DNA from: Isoetes taiwanensis
Taxonomy: Eukaryota; Streptophyta; Lycopodiopsida; Isoetales; Isoetaceae
Assembly (NCBI GenBank): GCA_021234155.1
Contig: JAJEKV010000014.1
Span: 5,845,563 to 5,909,562, forward strand
DNA length: 64,000 nt
Direction of reading: 5' to 3'
Shown here: piece after piece, positions 21,728 through 32,948 of the stretch
How the letters are laid out: each line of letters opens with the position of its first letter
How positions within the stretch are numbered: the first letter of the stretch is position 1
Program-made: the position numbers and the translations under genes
The notes under the pieces: model-generated
Databases searched by the model: none
The model's input: the letters and a program-made list of their open reading frames with translations, nothing else
What the model was told of the DNA's origin: nothing

Positions 21728-22675
21728 TGATAAGGAGCATGCTAGGGGGAGTGATCCAAATGTAAGGGATTAAGGCAATGGGGCGTAAAGACCAATGGAC
21801 CAATGGTTTCAAGAATTAATAAATGGGGCAAGAGAATATATTATACCATTGAAGCTAAAGTATAGGGATATTTACAAACAAAGCATCCATGCAAGCTTCA
21901 TGCAACTAAAATACCAAAAGGGGCCGATTTTGTGGAACGAGAATAGCGTGTTGCTTTTTAATAGAATAAGGGCCCGAATTGTTAAGGGGGAGACGGTTGT
22001 TACAAAAGAAAAACGTGGCTGGTTCAGAACAGGTTCAAGGAGGCAGATGTTTTTAGCAGAAGGTGAGCCGGAAGTCAGAGATCGGGTAGAGTAGAAGACT
22101 TCAGATAACTTCCCCGGCTTCAGCAGAGCGACCAGTTACAGGGATTAGTAGAAGCGCCAGACATCGAGCTGGGCAAGGAAAAGATCCGACTAACGCTTAA
22201 GCATCGCCAAAGGTGTCTATGCATCTTGGCCGATCTCAAGACGGAGATTTGGTTCTCGCGCAGAAAGCCCAGATCCGGTATATCCAGCAGTTATCTGATA
22301 TCGATTAAGGGTCCTGCAAGCAGTGCTGTATCAGCTACTTTCTTGTAAAATCCGAGTTGGGTCTTATTTCCTACCGTTGACAATTGAGATTGAACTATCT
22401 GAACCTAAAGCTGTTGTAAAAGTGAATTGATCTTGTGCTGAAGGAGGAAATAGGCCTTGATCAATTCCTTTCGCCCTAAAGCCCTTGGAAGTTGCCTTAA
22501 TCTTTGGATCCGGTTGGGTGGAAACTGGATGCTCCAAAGCTTGGTTGCGGAGACCAAGTCCTTTTGTACTTGATTAGAGCTGTTATAAGACTCTGAAGGT
22601 TATTTCTTTTGTTTTCTATCTATCCAATTGTTGAATCAAGTGGATAACACTTCTAAGAATCCTTACTTCATATCA
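21728..22675 (+). repeat. 3' LTR of the Gag-only element
   Basis: This matches 19164-20114. It is preceded by a purine-rich tract, aagaagggatgg, near 21712, a likely plus-strand primer, and followed by the target duplication atagg (22676-22680). Confidence 0.93.
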
Positions 22676-23617
22676 ATAGGTTTATAAAATCCATGGAACG
22701 CGTAATCTAAAGATAACTTGGAATGGACACTAGAAAGTTTACTCTAAACCTCAAGATAATGAGCATCGATTATTTTTAATGAATAGAGTGGTTCATGAGG
22801 TGCTTATATCCCATGATTGAAACTGAAATCGATTAAGATGAGGGGGTTCTTAATTTTAAAGAGAAGGTGGACCAGTAATGGTCCCAGGAAAACAAACCTT
22901 TCTTGATTTCTTATGAACAAACGCTGCGTTTTTTTAACGTGTTTGCTTTTAGAGTGATTCTATATTATGGTAACCTTTCATAATCTGATTTTTTGGAAGA
23001 TGAATTTGAATCATTTTACTCCTATATAGATATAAGTTATCAGTCACCTGTAAATGAAAAAATAAAAGAAAATCAAAAGTTCATCATTAAGGCTAATGGA
23101 CATTTTTCTTAGATAAAGCAAGTTGTCTACCACGTATATTCGAAATTTTAGGTCAAAATTCATTTCCTTACAAAAGTTAGAGATTTGATTTGGGAACAGC
23201 TTTCTGGAAACCAGTATTGGTTCACAGAAGACAAACAACAGTTTTGATCCTGTCATATTCAAACAACCCTATCTTAGATCTCGGATTGAGATGCAGTTTT
23301 TTGTGTTTTACTCTCTAACTCGTGAAGAAAAATACAAAAATAACGAAAAAAATCATAAAAATCTTCTTACTGAGATAGTTTTACTTTATCTAAACATAAA
23401 GCAAAAAAGACTTGACCCCCTTGCGTTTACCTAACTGTAACTCTCATAAACGGGGACCAATAGATTTTTAGGTATTTTTCCCATGCAATATGACTGCTAT
23501 ATATTAACATATAAGAAGGGTTCGACTGGTTATTGAACCTTTGATTTTATATGAATTTTAAAACAAACAGTGCAAATGCACCTGTTCTGGTACATCCTGT
23601 GACGACTCTAGTGTTAA

Positions 23618-23888
23618 GCGCAAGCAAGGCGAGACAAAAAAGGTAGATTCCATACCGAATGTTGAAGAGTGTGTTGTGGTGAGGAAAAAACTTCTTGCAA
23701 AGACAGGAATAAAATCTCAAAGGATAAGCATGGATCCGCTGAGTGAAACAACCCCTCTATGCATAAGAGTCCACATCCAAATGCTCCTCAAAGATCAAGC
23801 ACCTCTTACGAGGGGCAAGTTAAGAACAATGATAAGACTTAGCAATGCTACCCTGAGCATACTGGAGACATATTATCCAGACCTTTGA
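23618..23888 (+). pseudogene. Trihelix-like protein, 3' part after the transposon
   Basis: Taken in phase with 17049-17242 across one TTAA, this stretch stays open for about 90 codons: KRKQGETKKVDSIPNVEE, then VVRKKLLAKTGIKSQR and on to a stop at 23886-23888. The basic KRK and RKK runs fit a plant trihelix factor tail, but the tail has no diagnostic motif. The assignment rests on the exact frame continuity across the transposon. The GTG at 23676 is an internal codon, not a start. Confidence 0.6.
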
Positions 23889-24184
23889 AGACTACCGTCT
23901 TTTCCAGATAGTCCACAATAATCAACCTGCTGCTAAATGAAAAGCTTGGCTTTGTAACATCATCCAAGTACTTGGATAAATTGCCAAAATCACTTATTGA
24001 CTTGTTAGTGACACCTAAAAAATGGAGAACAACTAATCCCATACATGTCTAAGGTGACCACACATGAAAAAGCAATGCTCAATGGTCTCAGATCTCTGCT
24101 TATATACTGGACATAGATCTCACATCTCATTGCCATTAAGGTGGTGGCAATGTGTTTTGAATTTCACTTATGTTGCTAGTACAC
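23889..24184. other. No recognisable gene
   Basis: Non-coding sequence leading into the diverged foldback repeat. I see no motif. Confidence 0.4.
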
Positions 24185-24625
24185 GTTTGGGTGCATATCC
24201 ACACGTGTGGGTGACTCTAGGCATCGAGAGCTGTTGGATGGGCAGATTGGCAATGTGTTTTGAATTTCACTTATGTTGCTATTACATGTTTAGGTGCATA
24301 TCCACATGGGAGGGTGACTCTAGGCATCGAGAGTTGTTGGATGGGTATATTTGCAAGTTATTCCTCGATCTAGACCGTAGATAGCGATCCTCATTTTGTA
24401 GAGTATGCTTGTACAAGTCCTCGTATACTATAAATTGAGGCTTGTAAAATACTATAAGGTTTGAAGCCATGTACTAAATGATGTTGATTTTATACATGTA
24501 TTATACGATTTTCGGAAGTATAAATGAGGCTCTCACTACCCTACATCACCCATTGTGTGAATATGCACCCAAACCAATGGGGATATTAATTGTGCTGGAT
24601 GCAATGGTTTATGTCAACTTGATGT
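24185..24625. mobile_element. Diverged foldback MITE (same family as 52491-52987)
   Basis: The arms carry 'gggtgcatatccacac' on the left and 'gtgtgaatatgcaccc' on the right. The interior shares 'actctaggcatcgagagctg', 'agcgatcctc' and 'aaaatactataaggtttga' with the well-kept copy at 52491-52987. The left arm is duplicated in tandem (about 24150-24240 and 24250-24345), which the other copy does not show. It is non-coding. Confidence 0.75.
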
Positions 24626-25819
24626 AAGGGCAGTTGATACTAGCGCAACATTTAGACTTAATAAGTACACCTATGTTAAATCAAATTAATCTAGTGGTTG
24701 TGAATAAAGAAGACTATGAACATATTTATCTTGTTTGTTGTATTATGAAGCTACAATGAATCGTATGTTTGGGACCATAAGCATAAATAAATAAAATACA
24801 GCCAACTTAATTATTGGATCTGATGAAAAATTAAGTGTGAAAAGAAGTAGAAAGACAATCCTTCGTATTTAAGAAAACCAATGCTTGGAGGGGAATAGAT
24901 CCAATATTTGTCCGCTCCCTATGTGAAAGAACATCATGAAATCAATATTTTATACCCAGTCTATGTCAAAGAAACATCATGAAATCAATATATCCTATGG
25001 GATCTCAGTTTGCATGCCCTTGTGAAAAAATAATGAAATGAATAATCAATATATAGTTTATAAGATCGTAGTATGAGATCTCAATTTGCCATGGGAATGG
25101 GTTGAAATGAACACAAATCATTTCTACCGTAAATATCCATGGGGAAATAACTTGCAGATAAATGGCAAGTTAAATGACAAGCATACCTGGAATGCAATAC
25201 AAGATCTGGTACCCAAGTGTTTGTGCTCAACTATGTAATCATTGCAAGAAACTGGCTTAACACTTGACAGAAATAACAAGCATAAGACCCCTTTCAATGT
25301 TTAAAGTGTTGTCGGTGATGCACTTACAGCCTGATCTTGACCAAGTACATAGGATATGAAGCTCTGCCAAACCCTCTAAGGATACTGTGTGTGTCCTTTA
25401 CCTTGCCTCTGCCCAAAACACAACCAGGAAGAAGATTTTCTCTATATCTCAATGAGAACAGATATTTCTAGATTAAGCAACAACATGGATAAGGCAATTT
25501 CCTTGCATGTGATGTTGCAACACCCTAACCCAGTTGAAGAACCTCAGACTATTTTATGCATACTCAATGAGGAGGAAGAGAATGACCCAGTCTGCATTGT
25601 AAATTCTGATATAAATTACAGCTTCACCCAGGCCCAGCTTTGCTGGGATAAAGATTAAAGAATAGCTACTGAAGGCATGGACCAAGGCAAAACTATTCGC
25701 ATCTTGGTCAAAATTTGTGGGAAGGTCATTTCAAATCCTTGTTGCACAGGTAGAAAGGCACCTGGCCATGGTGTCCTTGCAAGAAATCAAGAGGCTCCAA
25801 TTGCCAGCAGATTTTGAAT
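24626..25819. other. No recognisable gene
   Basis: AT-rich. 'aacatcatgaaatcaatat' occurs twice (near 24931 and 24970). An 89-codon ORF at 25389-25658 has no features I recognise, and I do not call it a gene. Confidence 0.4.
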
Positions 25820-26182
25820 CTATATATATCACACATACAATGTAACAAGAGTTGCATTATGGAGCAAAGTATGAATGCCATACTCAATGACAAAGCTACA
25901 ATATAATCTCACAGCTAAAAATATTGGTGTAAGCTCCTCGAGACTTTAAGGACAACCTTGCATGTGTTTTTTCTTTCTGAAGTTTATAAATAGAAACCAA
26001 AATACCAATTGCATGAATGGCTTCGTAGCCACAAACAGGTTATCATGGTCTAATATGACAAAACGCAAGAAGATAAACGCAAAAATCCCTACTATGACTG
26101 CCACAAATGCCTTTACCTTTGGTGGCTGCTTCTTGATCCACCAGACCACCAATCCGACGACACGAAGTATGAAAAGAGTCTG
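25820..26182 (-). pseudogene. ERD2-like (ER lumen protein-retaining receptor family) retro-pseudogene
   Basis: The minus strand reads LFILRVVGLVVWWIKKQPPK and DHDNLFVA. After a one-base shift near 26030 it reads EAIHAIGILVSIYK and RLSLKS, and after a second shift near 25943 ELTPIFLAVRLYCSFVIEYG and IHTLLHNATLVTLYV. These are the successive transmembrane segments of plant ERD2-like proteins, which retrieve ER proteins in the Golgi. The copy runs on without introns, then meets stops and loses similarity, so only the N-terminal half is present. A retroposed cDNA fragment is the simplest explanation. I see no poly-A tract. Confidence 0.8.
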
Positions 26183-27639
26183 ATTATGAGGGGTAAGAAA
26201 GAGGGCATCGATTTGATGGGGGAGGCACCCTTAGCTCCGCAAATCCACGAGAATCGTACAAGAAGGGTTCAAACAATTTTTACCCTTTTCTATCATATAA
26301 GCAAAGTGCAAAATGAAAGATCAAGAATGTTAATAGGCTAGCATAGATCAGTTGCTGATGAAAAAAACCTATTAACAAGGACAAAGTTTGGCACCCGCCT
26401 CCACATCCACAGCTACGTCCTCGCATAAAAAATCCATGCTGCTGCTGCAATGGATTGGGAGTATTCCATCTGCTGATTTAATCCATCTCTCTGTTGCCCT
26501 AAATCGTGTCAAGGAAAAAGACATTCATGTTTTCATAAGCTTGTCCCCGAAGAGGGGATTTGGTTCAATAAGGTAAACAAAATAATAAAGGGGCTCTGCT
26601 AAAGTAAATAAAACAATAAATACATGCAAACCAAAAAAAACGATCACACTATCTCCCCTCCCCGATTGGGGTTATTAAAAAAAAAATGGAAATCCTTCCA
26701 GATTTCCTTGAAATCTGGAAGGGTTTCCTCATTGAAGCACGGAAGGGTTTCCACAAGAATATAATATTTTTGGGTTTCCAAGATGTCCACCCGTAATTAA
26801 TGTTTAGAATTAAATTTCTACGGCTCTTATTGAAGAGCTTTTTTGAGAAAAAGGGATTTTTCTTTTTGTTCTTAGCTCTTCCTCCGACGGTTTTCTTTGC
26901 ATTTGGCGATTGAGGATTGAGGAAGGCCTACAGTCGATCCAACAAGCATTTTATAGGAGCAATCAGGTACAGAGTGGAACATGTATATTTTGCATTATAG
27001 CACATGGTGAGCACTTTTACTACATGACCCTTCTTGTTGGAGAAGTATCAATTTCAAATCCTGCCCATCGATTTTCCTGCCGGAGAAGTTCATGCCCATC
27101 AGCTTCATGGGTAGGATTGGCCACACCAAAACCAACATTTCTTTTCTTATTTTGAATTATTCTGTCCCCATTGCCTCTTCCAAATACTTTTGTCTGGCAG
27201 AACAGACATGATCCTGGACTAGAACCATATTTGGAGCAGTGAGCTACGCTATTCAAAACTAAGGCAGGCTATGGCGAATCAGGATAATTTCTGCAAATCC
27301 AGAAGCCCAAACCTAAGTATGTCTTCCTCTTTTGCACATGCATTGCAAGCTTCATTGAGAACAATTAATTCTATGGAGCAATTGGGTTAATGGACATACC
27401 TGAACTCCATAGATTCCAAGCATAATACTTTTTGGGCTACCCTGTAACCCAGGTTGAGAAGCAGGTTATGAAGCAAATGCCTTCCTTGGAGACACTAACC
27501 TTTTTCAACAGGAAGGCTTGGCATTTTTCAGTGAAGCTTTGTTTGCGCCTTGCAGAAATGCAGGAAAGAAAAGAAAATAGAATCTGCTAAGCATTTGGTT
27601 GCAAAAATATGCGGCAACGGAGAGCATGGATTAAATCAT
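26183..27639. other. No gene; contains a short hairpin of the GGAAACCCTTCC family
   Basis: Around 26686-26760 'ccttccagatttcc' and 'gaaatctggaagg' pair as a hairpin, followed by two 'ggaagggtttcc' motifs. These resemble the repeat field at 43160-43680. The remainder has short ORFs (26388-26576, 26910-27155) without family features. Confidence 0.5.
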
Positions 27640-28380
27640 GAAGCAATGGAGGTTACGCAGAGCATGGATTAAATCGTGAAGCTCTTAACTGTCTTCAGAA
27701 GATGCACTTAGTAGGCTTGTCTCCAGATGCAGTCGCGTGGATTTGCATCTTAAAAGCTTGTGCCAATATAAGAGCCACAGAGAAGGGTCGATAAATGCAC
27801 ACTGAGATCCTCCAAAAATCCTATGAAAAAGATATTTTTCTGGGCAGTTCTCTGATTGATATGTATGTGAGATGTGGCTCAATTGGAGATGCAATAGATG
27901 TCTTTGATAAGCTTCCAGTTCAAAATGTTGTATCATGGGATGTGTTGCTTGCTGGATATGTTGAATTAGAATGTGGCCATGAAGCCCTAAGATGCTTCGG
28001 CGAAATGCAACTGGAAGGTGTCACCCCAGATTCATCCACTTTTATATGGAGCTTGAAAGCTTGTGGCAGCATATGTGCTTTGCCCGAAGGTCGGGAATTA
28101 CATGCTGAGGTTTTGAAAAAGGGACTGGAAAATAAGTTATCTGTTGGCAGCAGTTTGGTCAACATGTACATGAAATGTGGCTCTGTTGTGGGAGATCTTG
28201 GACACAATGATCAGGCACTTGAGTACTTTGAACAAATGCAACTACAAGGCATACCCCCAGATGCTACTACATTTGTGAGTTGCTTGAAAGCTTGTGCCTG
28301 TCCACAAGCCATGCATAAAGGTCAAGTATTACACAGCCAAATCGCAAAGAAGGGACTGGATTTCAGTCTGGACAATCTAA
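27640..28380 (+). pseudogene. Pentatricopeptide-repeat (PPR, PLS class) protein fragment
   Basis: The plus strand encodes degenerate PPR units: EALNCLQKMHLVGLSPDAV and ILKACANI (27690-27770), then, after an in-frame TGA near 27791, FLGSSLIDMYVRCGSIGDA, NVVSWDVLLAGYVE, EALRCFGEMQLEGVTPDSST and LKACGSI, then KLSVGSSLVNMYMKCGS and a last FEQMQLQGIPPDATTF unit. An internal deletion at MKCGSVVGDLGHNDQALE joins two units out of order. PPR proteins bind organelle RNA one base per repeat. The missing start, internal stop, short length and deletion mark a pseudogene. No E or DYW domain follows. Confidence 0.85.
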
Positions 28381-29139
28381 TTTTGAGAAGTAACAATCAG
28401 AGATTTTGTCCCATTTTCTTTTCTAAGGTCAATGCATTTCAATTTCCTATAAGCATTATGGGAATTGCTTACATTTAAAGCTTTATATAGGAGGATTTAG
28501 AGAAGGCAGCATCAACTTTGAGCAGCTGGAGGAAAAAATACATGATATGAAGGGTGGGCAAACAAAGTGCCCGTATTTTACATTTACAAATTCAAAATGT
28601 AAGGAAATCCCTCCCCCCCCAGAAATTATTATTCTTGGAATGAATCATTAATAGGGCAAATAATTTTGAACTCTCCTCCCGCGCTCAGTTCAACCTTCCT
28701 TTTGCTCGAACCTCCATAGCCGAAAGCTTGACATCCATATTCGAACCTCCATAGCCGAAAGCTTGACATCCATATTCGAACCGCCATAGCCAAGATCAGG
28801 ACCTCCATAGCCAAAAGCTTGCATTTTCAGAGAGCTGAAGCACCAGGGAAGAGATCATGACGAAGTAGCTTGGAACAAAGACATCTCCAAGGAAATCTCC
28901 ACCATAACAAACACAGCAAAGCCCATGCCAAGGTCTCCCACTAGAACCGCCCAAAAACTCAAGAGTGGGTCTTCTTGGTCGGGAGGTCTTGCCAGGGAGT
29001 TTGACAAGGTAAGCATCGAGGCGACTTAGGAGCAACAATTTTGATAGCATGTTTCGGGGCTAGTGCAAATAGTGCGAGGATGTTTGGGGTTCTGAAGCCC
29101 CCTTTTAGGGGTTATCAAAAGTGCGAGGATTAAGCCTGG
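28381..29139. other. No recognisable gene
   Basis: Mostly non-coding; it includes a C-run near 28610 and the tandem repeat at 28706-28825. Confidence 0.4.
28706..28825. repeat. Short tandem repeat, unit of about 35 bp
   Basis: 'gaacctccatagccgaaagc' followed by 'ttgacatccatattc' occurs twice in full and then in two degraded partial copies (gaaccgccatagcc, gacctccatagcc). The minus strand would encode repeats rich in Tyr/Gly, but there is no gene context. Confidence 0.8.
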
Positions 29140-30063
29140 TTGGATGGCAGATATTTTTTTTCCGTGTATGAGCACGTTTTTTGTAGGAGGGACATTGCAA
29201 ATCATCACATTCCATTGTATTTTGCCCGAGCATATGCACTTCATTACAAAGGAGTAAGCATTGATTGGGATGAGGTGAAAGCAAGTGCAAGTCTTCATTC
29301 AAAAGGCTCTCAAAAAGAATCGACTGTGCGAATTAGCTCTGATGAAAGTCTTCCAATGTTAAAGCTATTAAATGTATGCCTCGGGTAGAATTGGGGCAGC
29401 AGGTTGGAAATGATGAAAAGGTGGAGGGAAACAAGAGCATTAGATTCGCCTCCATGCTTGATGAAATCTGAGACTTTAAAAAGAAAAAGGAAAACAATGG
29501 AAATTGAACTGTTGAAGCATGAGAGTGATAAGAGCTTCTTGACAAGACTTGTGCAGAGTAAAGATGCAAAAATATGTGAGCAATTCAGCATTATGGCAGG
29601 TTTAAAAGCAAGCGGGAAGCCAACTGATGTGCAAATGGCTTTGGCATCCCATTTAGAGGAGGAGAAATCAAGTTATATTACTGACTTAGATGCTCTAATG
29701 ATTCCCATTGATTGTTTAAAGGCTGATTTGCAAGAATTAGAAGCTGCCATTGAAAAAATCAGCAAGGATTTGAAAGTTAATTTCAACTATGAGAATAGAA
29801 TAAAGGAGATGACGAAGCATTTGGAAAGATCAGACCCGATAGGCCTGCAGCCCGTTCCCATACTCAATGACAAGGCGGGCGCTTCATTCTCACATATAAG
29901 CAATACTTGCAAAATTTGCAATGATTGCCTTGACTTCGACCATGGTAATATCTCCAATTTGTGGTCATACATATTGTCTATCTTGTCTTGTATTCGAGGG
30001 GTTTCAGCGCGAATACATGTGTACATGATTGTTCATGGTCAGGCGACCTGCGACAACGCTTAG
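29140..30063 (+). CDS. Unrecognised coiled-coil protein, possibly upstream exons of the Ulp1-like locus
   Basis: Two consecutive frames, 29140-29388 and 29404-30063, are open. The second, 219 residues, has a basic start (KRKRKTMEIELLKHESD), a long heptad-like region (EEEKSSYITDLDAL, DLQELEAAIEKISKDLK) and a Cys-containing tail (TCKICNDCLDF). I do not recognise the family. It lies on the same strand as the Ulp1-like exons, and small open segments with splice-like borders follow (30671-30709, 31050-31130, 31202-31297, 31361-31513), so one multi-exon gene is possible. Confidence 0.4.
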
Positions 30064-31676
30064 GAATCCCTTAGAAGGTACATCTATTTCTATTTTGATT
30101 ACATAATTAGTTTGAGTGTACTTAGATGTAGTTAGTTTCCATCATGTACATAAGCGTATTAACTTTTGATTTGGCGTGGATTTGTCTTTCTTGTAAAGAG
30201 GAAATGTATTTATACGTACTTTACATTTACATGTGCCATGAAGTGCTTTTCTGGAATTCCTTTACAGGGTATATTAATAGGGTGTATTGCATTGACTGTA
30301 CTTTGCATTTACATGTGATCAGAAATGCATATGAATTTGGTATTTGACTTTCCTTTACATTCAATCTTTGAATGATGTATTTGATAGGGTGTATTGATAA
30401 AATATTTTGTTCGAAATGCATTTGAATTTAGTATTTGGTTTTCCTTTACATTGTGATAGCTATGTACACTAATGTACTTCTATTTTGTCGTTACATTATC
30501 GTGAGAAAAGTTTGCTTGTAGTAAAACCTACTTGCATGTAATTAACATTTGTTCATTTTTGATTTGCATCGATTGTTTTTCTTGATTTTGCTTCTATCTA
30601 CTCTACATCTCCCCTTGATTCTGAATCAAGTGTTTACATTTCTTATTGACACCCAATTGTGTCAATGCAGACATGGGTAGTATCAAGAAAGGAAGAAGTA
30701 AAACTGCAGGTAAACTAAACAATTCATGTTTCGTGCACTATGCTTAAGTTCTGAATATAGCAAAATTTCATGTTGTAGGTGAAAAGAAGAATGTTATTGG
30801 GAAGGGGTTGCATTTACCATTCTCAGACATCCCAATTCTTTGAACACGGCACAAAAGATCTTTCTTTGCTATCGATGTTGGAAGTCCATCCACATCTACA
30901 TCACCTTTGAGAATTGCAACAACTCATAAGCAATCGGTCGCGAGGATTTGGAGCAGAGGGGTATGTGGAAGGTAGGGTGATTACATTCTGATTACATTAA
31001 GATTGCATCTGTTGTAGTTAGAGTTCACTAATGTTCAATATTTTGCAGCAGAGGTTGTTTTCCAAAAAGAGATCCCACCTGTTGAAGCCGAGCTGCTATT
31101 ATTGGAGCAACTAGCTGAAAGCCCAGAAAGTAATTCTCTCTCCTTTTCAGGGTTTCTATTTTTTTTTTTGTATTTTGAAACTTACGTTGACGTGTTTACA
31201 GATAAAATTACTGAAGATGTTGGTGACGACATTGAAAACAGATCCCCGGCTCTTTGTTGAAGTTCAAGTTGAGGAAAAGGCTTGTTCTTTGGCAGGTACG
31301 TGTTTCTTTTTTTGTCTTGCTTTCAAAACATTAGAATGAAGCACTTTCTTGTCTTCAGAGACTTGCGACGATTCAAAGGAGCTAGATGATGTTGAAGAAG
31401 CCTTGGAGATTGCAGCCAAGGCAACGACTAAATTTATGGTCAAAGCTGATGCCAAAACAAATTTGGAAAAAAAAGAGAGTGCAAACGGGCGGGGACATCA
31501 TTTGCAAAAGCGGTAATTGCTAGCTTACATTGACTTATACTTCGGTAGCTTATTATATTTTACTCGTTTTGCGGGTCTAAACCCTTTGGAAGCTTGAGAG
31601 ATTGGAAGGTATCAATTTATGCTTTATTGTCATGGATCAATTGTTAATATGACACTAATCTTGGATCTGACAACAG

Positions 31677-32487
31677 AAATGATGACAAGGATAAACTTAT
31701 GGAATTCACGCCAGAACTGTCCGCCGGCTGAAATGAAAGTGGTTGCATCTGACATAGCAATTTTATGTGCAACTAACTCTAAAATGAGTAGCCGCTTAGT
31801 GGATCTTTATGGCAGGTAATAACACAGTTGTAACCGAAATTTGTATTTGTTGCTATTCCTTGTCTCTAATGTTAACTTAATCTAATCCAGGTGCTTGTAT
31901 GAGACATTGCCTTTCGAGTGGAAGAGCAAAATCTTTTTTTATCCTGCTTACAACTATATAAGGTTTAGAGAAGCTACCAGCAGCAAAAGAAAGGGTGAAT
32001 CAGCTGAAGGATCACTGAATGTCATTGAAATAGTGAAATCAGGGATGAAGGGGATTGTGGTAGCTAAATGCCATCATATCCTTGCACCTATCCTTGAGAA
32101 TGACCATTTTGTGCTGGCTGTTTTTACGCTCGCACCATCTGATTCCAAGATCCTACCTGCACCAGGAATTCACGTCTTGAATACTCTTACGGGTTATCGC
32201 GACGAGAGAAAGCAATCAAAGGGTATGTAATACTTTAAGTTGTTGCTTTGCTTTTCTTCGTTAATTGATTACGCTAAATTTAAGTGATATGTAGGTTGCA
32301 CACACAAATGTTAACCACATCGATCGGTCAAGTATCTAGAGGCGTCGATTTCATGAAGAGAAATAATGTTAATCGGATTCAGCAAGTAGAGGTGCCACAG
32401 CAGCCCGATTTAACATCATGTGGGTTGTATGTGATGGGATTTATGCACAAATATGTTGAAGCTCTTGTCTACGGTAGAGATATGGAA
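31677..32487 (+). CDS. Ulp1-like (C48) cysteine protease domain, three exons
   Basis: Exon 1 (to 31815, GGCAG|GTAAT) joins exon 2 (from 31891, after tccag) in phase, giving LVDLYGR then CLYETLPFEWK. Exon 2 carries DHFVLAVFT, with the likely catalytic His, and IHVLNTLTGY. Exon 3 (about 32295-32487) carries QQPDLTSCGLYVMGFMHKY, the Gln and Cys motif of SUMO/NEDD8-type proteases. The catalytic Asp usual before SL is Asn here (VLNTL). The exon 2 to exon 3 junction (32222 GTATGT, 32294 gtag) does not keep the frame, and exon 3 ends at GTAAGT 32488. The gene may be inactive or part of a MULE that carries an Ulp1-like gene. Confidence 0.6.
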
Positions 32488-32948
32488 GTAAGTTGTATGC
32501 CTTCCCTTGTATGTCTTGCATCTCATGTTCCTTTAAATATTTCTAACCTTATTTATGGATGTCACGGATTACATCTAAATGGTTCTCTCATGAATCATAC
32601 TGTCACGGCGACAATTTCTAATAGATGCTTTGGTCATGCATTGTGATGCCAATCCAGAAAGAACGTATCGGCCGGCCGATCCTCGATTTACGAGCTGATC
32701 ATGAGTCCGAGTATCTCGATTTTGCAAGATGAACTATGTAACAGGGCTTATATATATCTTTTGTTCACACTTGTGTTCACATTTCCTATCATAAGGAATG
32801 TGTAAATGACACTATCTTTGAATAGTATACTCTTGATAGTATACTTTATGACTATGTAATTTTTTTTTTTTGAAGTAAAAAGATTTCTGATTTAAAGAAG
32901 CCTTGTACCCTTTTTGGTCAATCAAAACAGTTACTTGATTGTTTCGAC
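32488..32948. other. Intron or 3' flank of the Ulp1-like locus
   Basis: After the donor at 32488 there is a short open stretch near 32630-32700 (CDANPERTYRPADPRF in one frame) that may be a last exon. It is followed by AT-rich sequence with an odd pair 'gaatagtatactc' / 'gatagtatacttt' near 32822-32845. Confidence 0.35.

Larger units (their letters stand above)
19164..22675 (+). mobile_element. Gag-only LTR retrotransposon (TR-GAG type)
   Basis: Two LTRs (19164-20114 and 21728-22675) begin TGATA and end ATATCA. They are flanked by the 5-bp duplication atagg (19159-19163 and 22676-22680). The primer-binding site fits initiator tRNA-Met. The internal region of only 1.6 kb holds a gag ORF but no protease, integrase or reverse transcriptase. 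Such terminal-repeat Gag-only elements are known in plants and depend on enzymes from autonomous relatives. The element interrupts copy B of the TTAA transposon, so it is younger than that insertion. Confidence 0.92.
17239..23617 (-). mobile_element. TTAA-flanked DNA transposon, copy B, with nested insertions
   Basis: The left end reads TTAACACTAGAG (17239-17250) and the right end is its inverse CTCTAGTGTTAA (23606-23617). From each end inward the sequence matches the element at 53138-55740 in opposite orientation: about 17239-18290 with the right part, 18694-19163 with the middle, 22676-23617 with the left part. A MULE transposase segment (18292-18693) and a complete LTR element (19164-22675) are extra. 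The host trihelix frame resumes exactly if the element and one TTAA are removed, so the target duplication is the four bases TTAA. That is the piggyBac signature. It differs from CACTA elements, whose 3-bp duplication is not seen. Confidence 0.75.

Noticed and set aside
17243..23613. CACTA (En/Spm) transposon, since the ends read CACTA...TAGTG
   Set aside because: CACTA elements duplicate 3 bp. Here the bases next to CACTA/TAGTG are TAA and TTA, which are not a direct repeat, while TTAA on both sides fits both copies and both interrupted reading frames.
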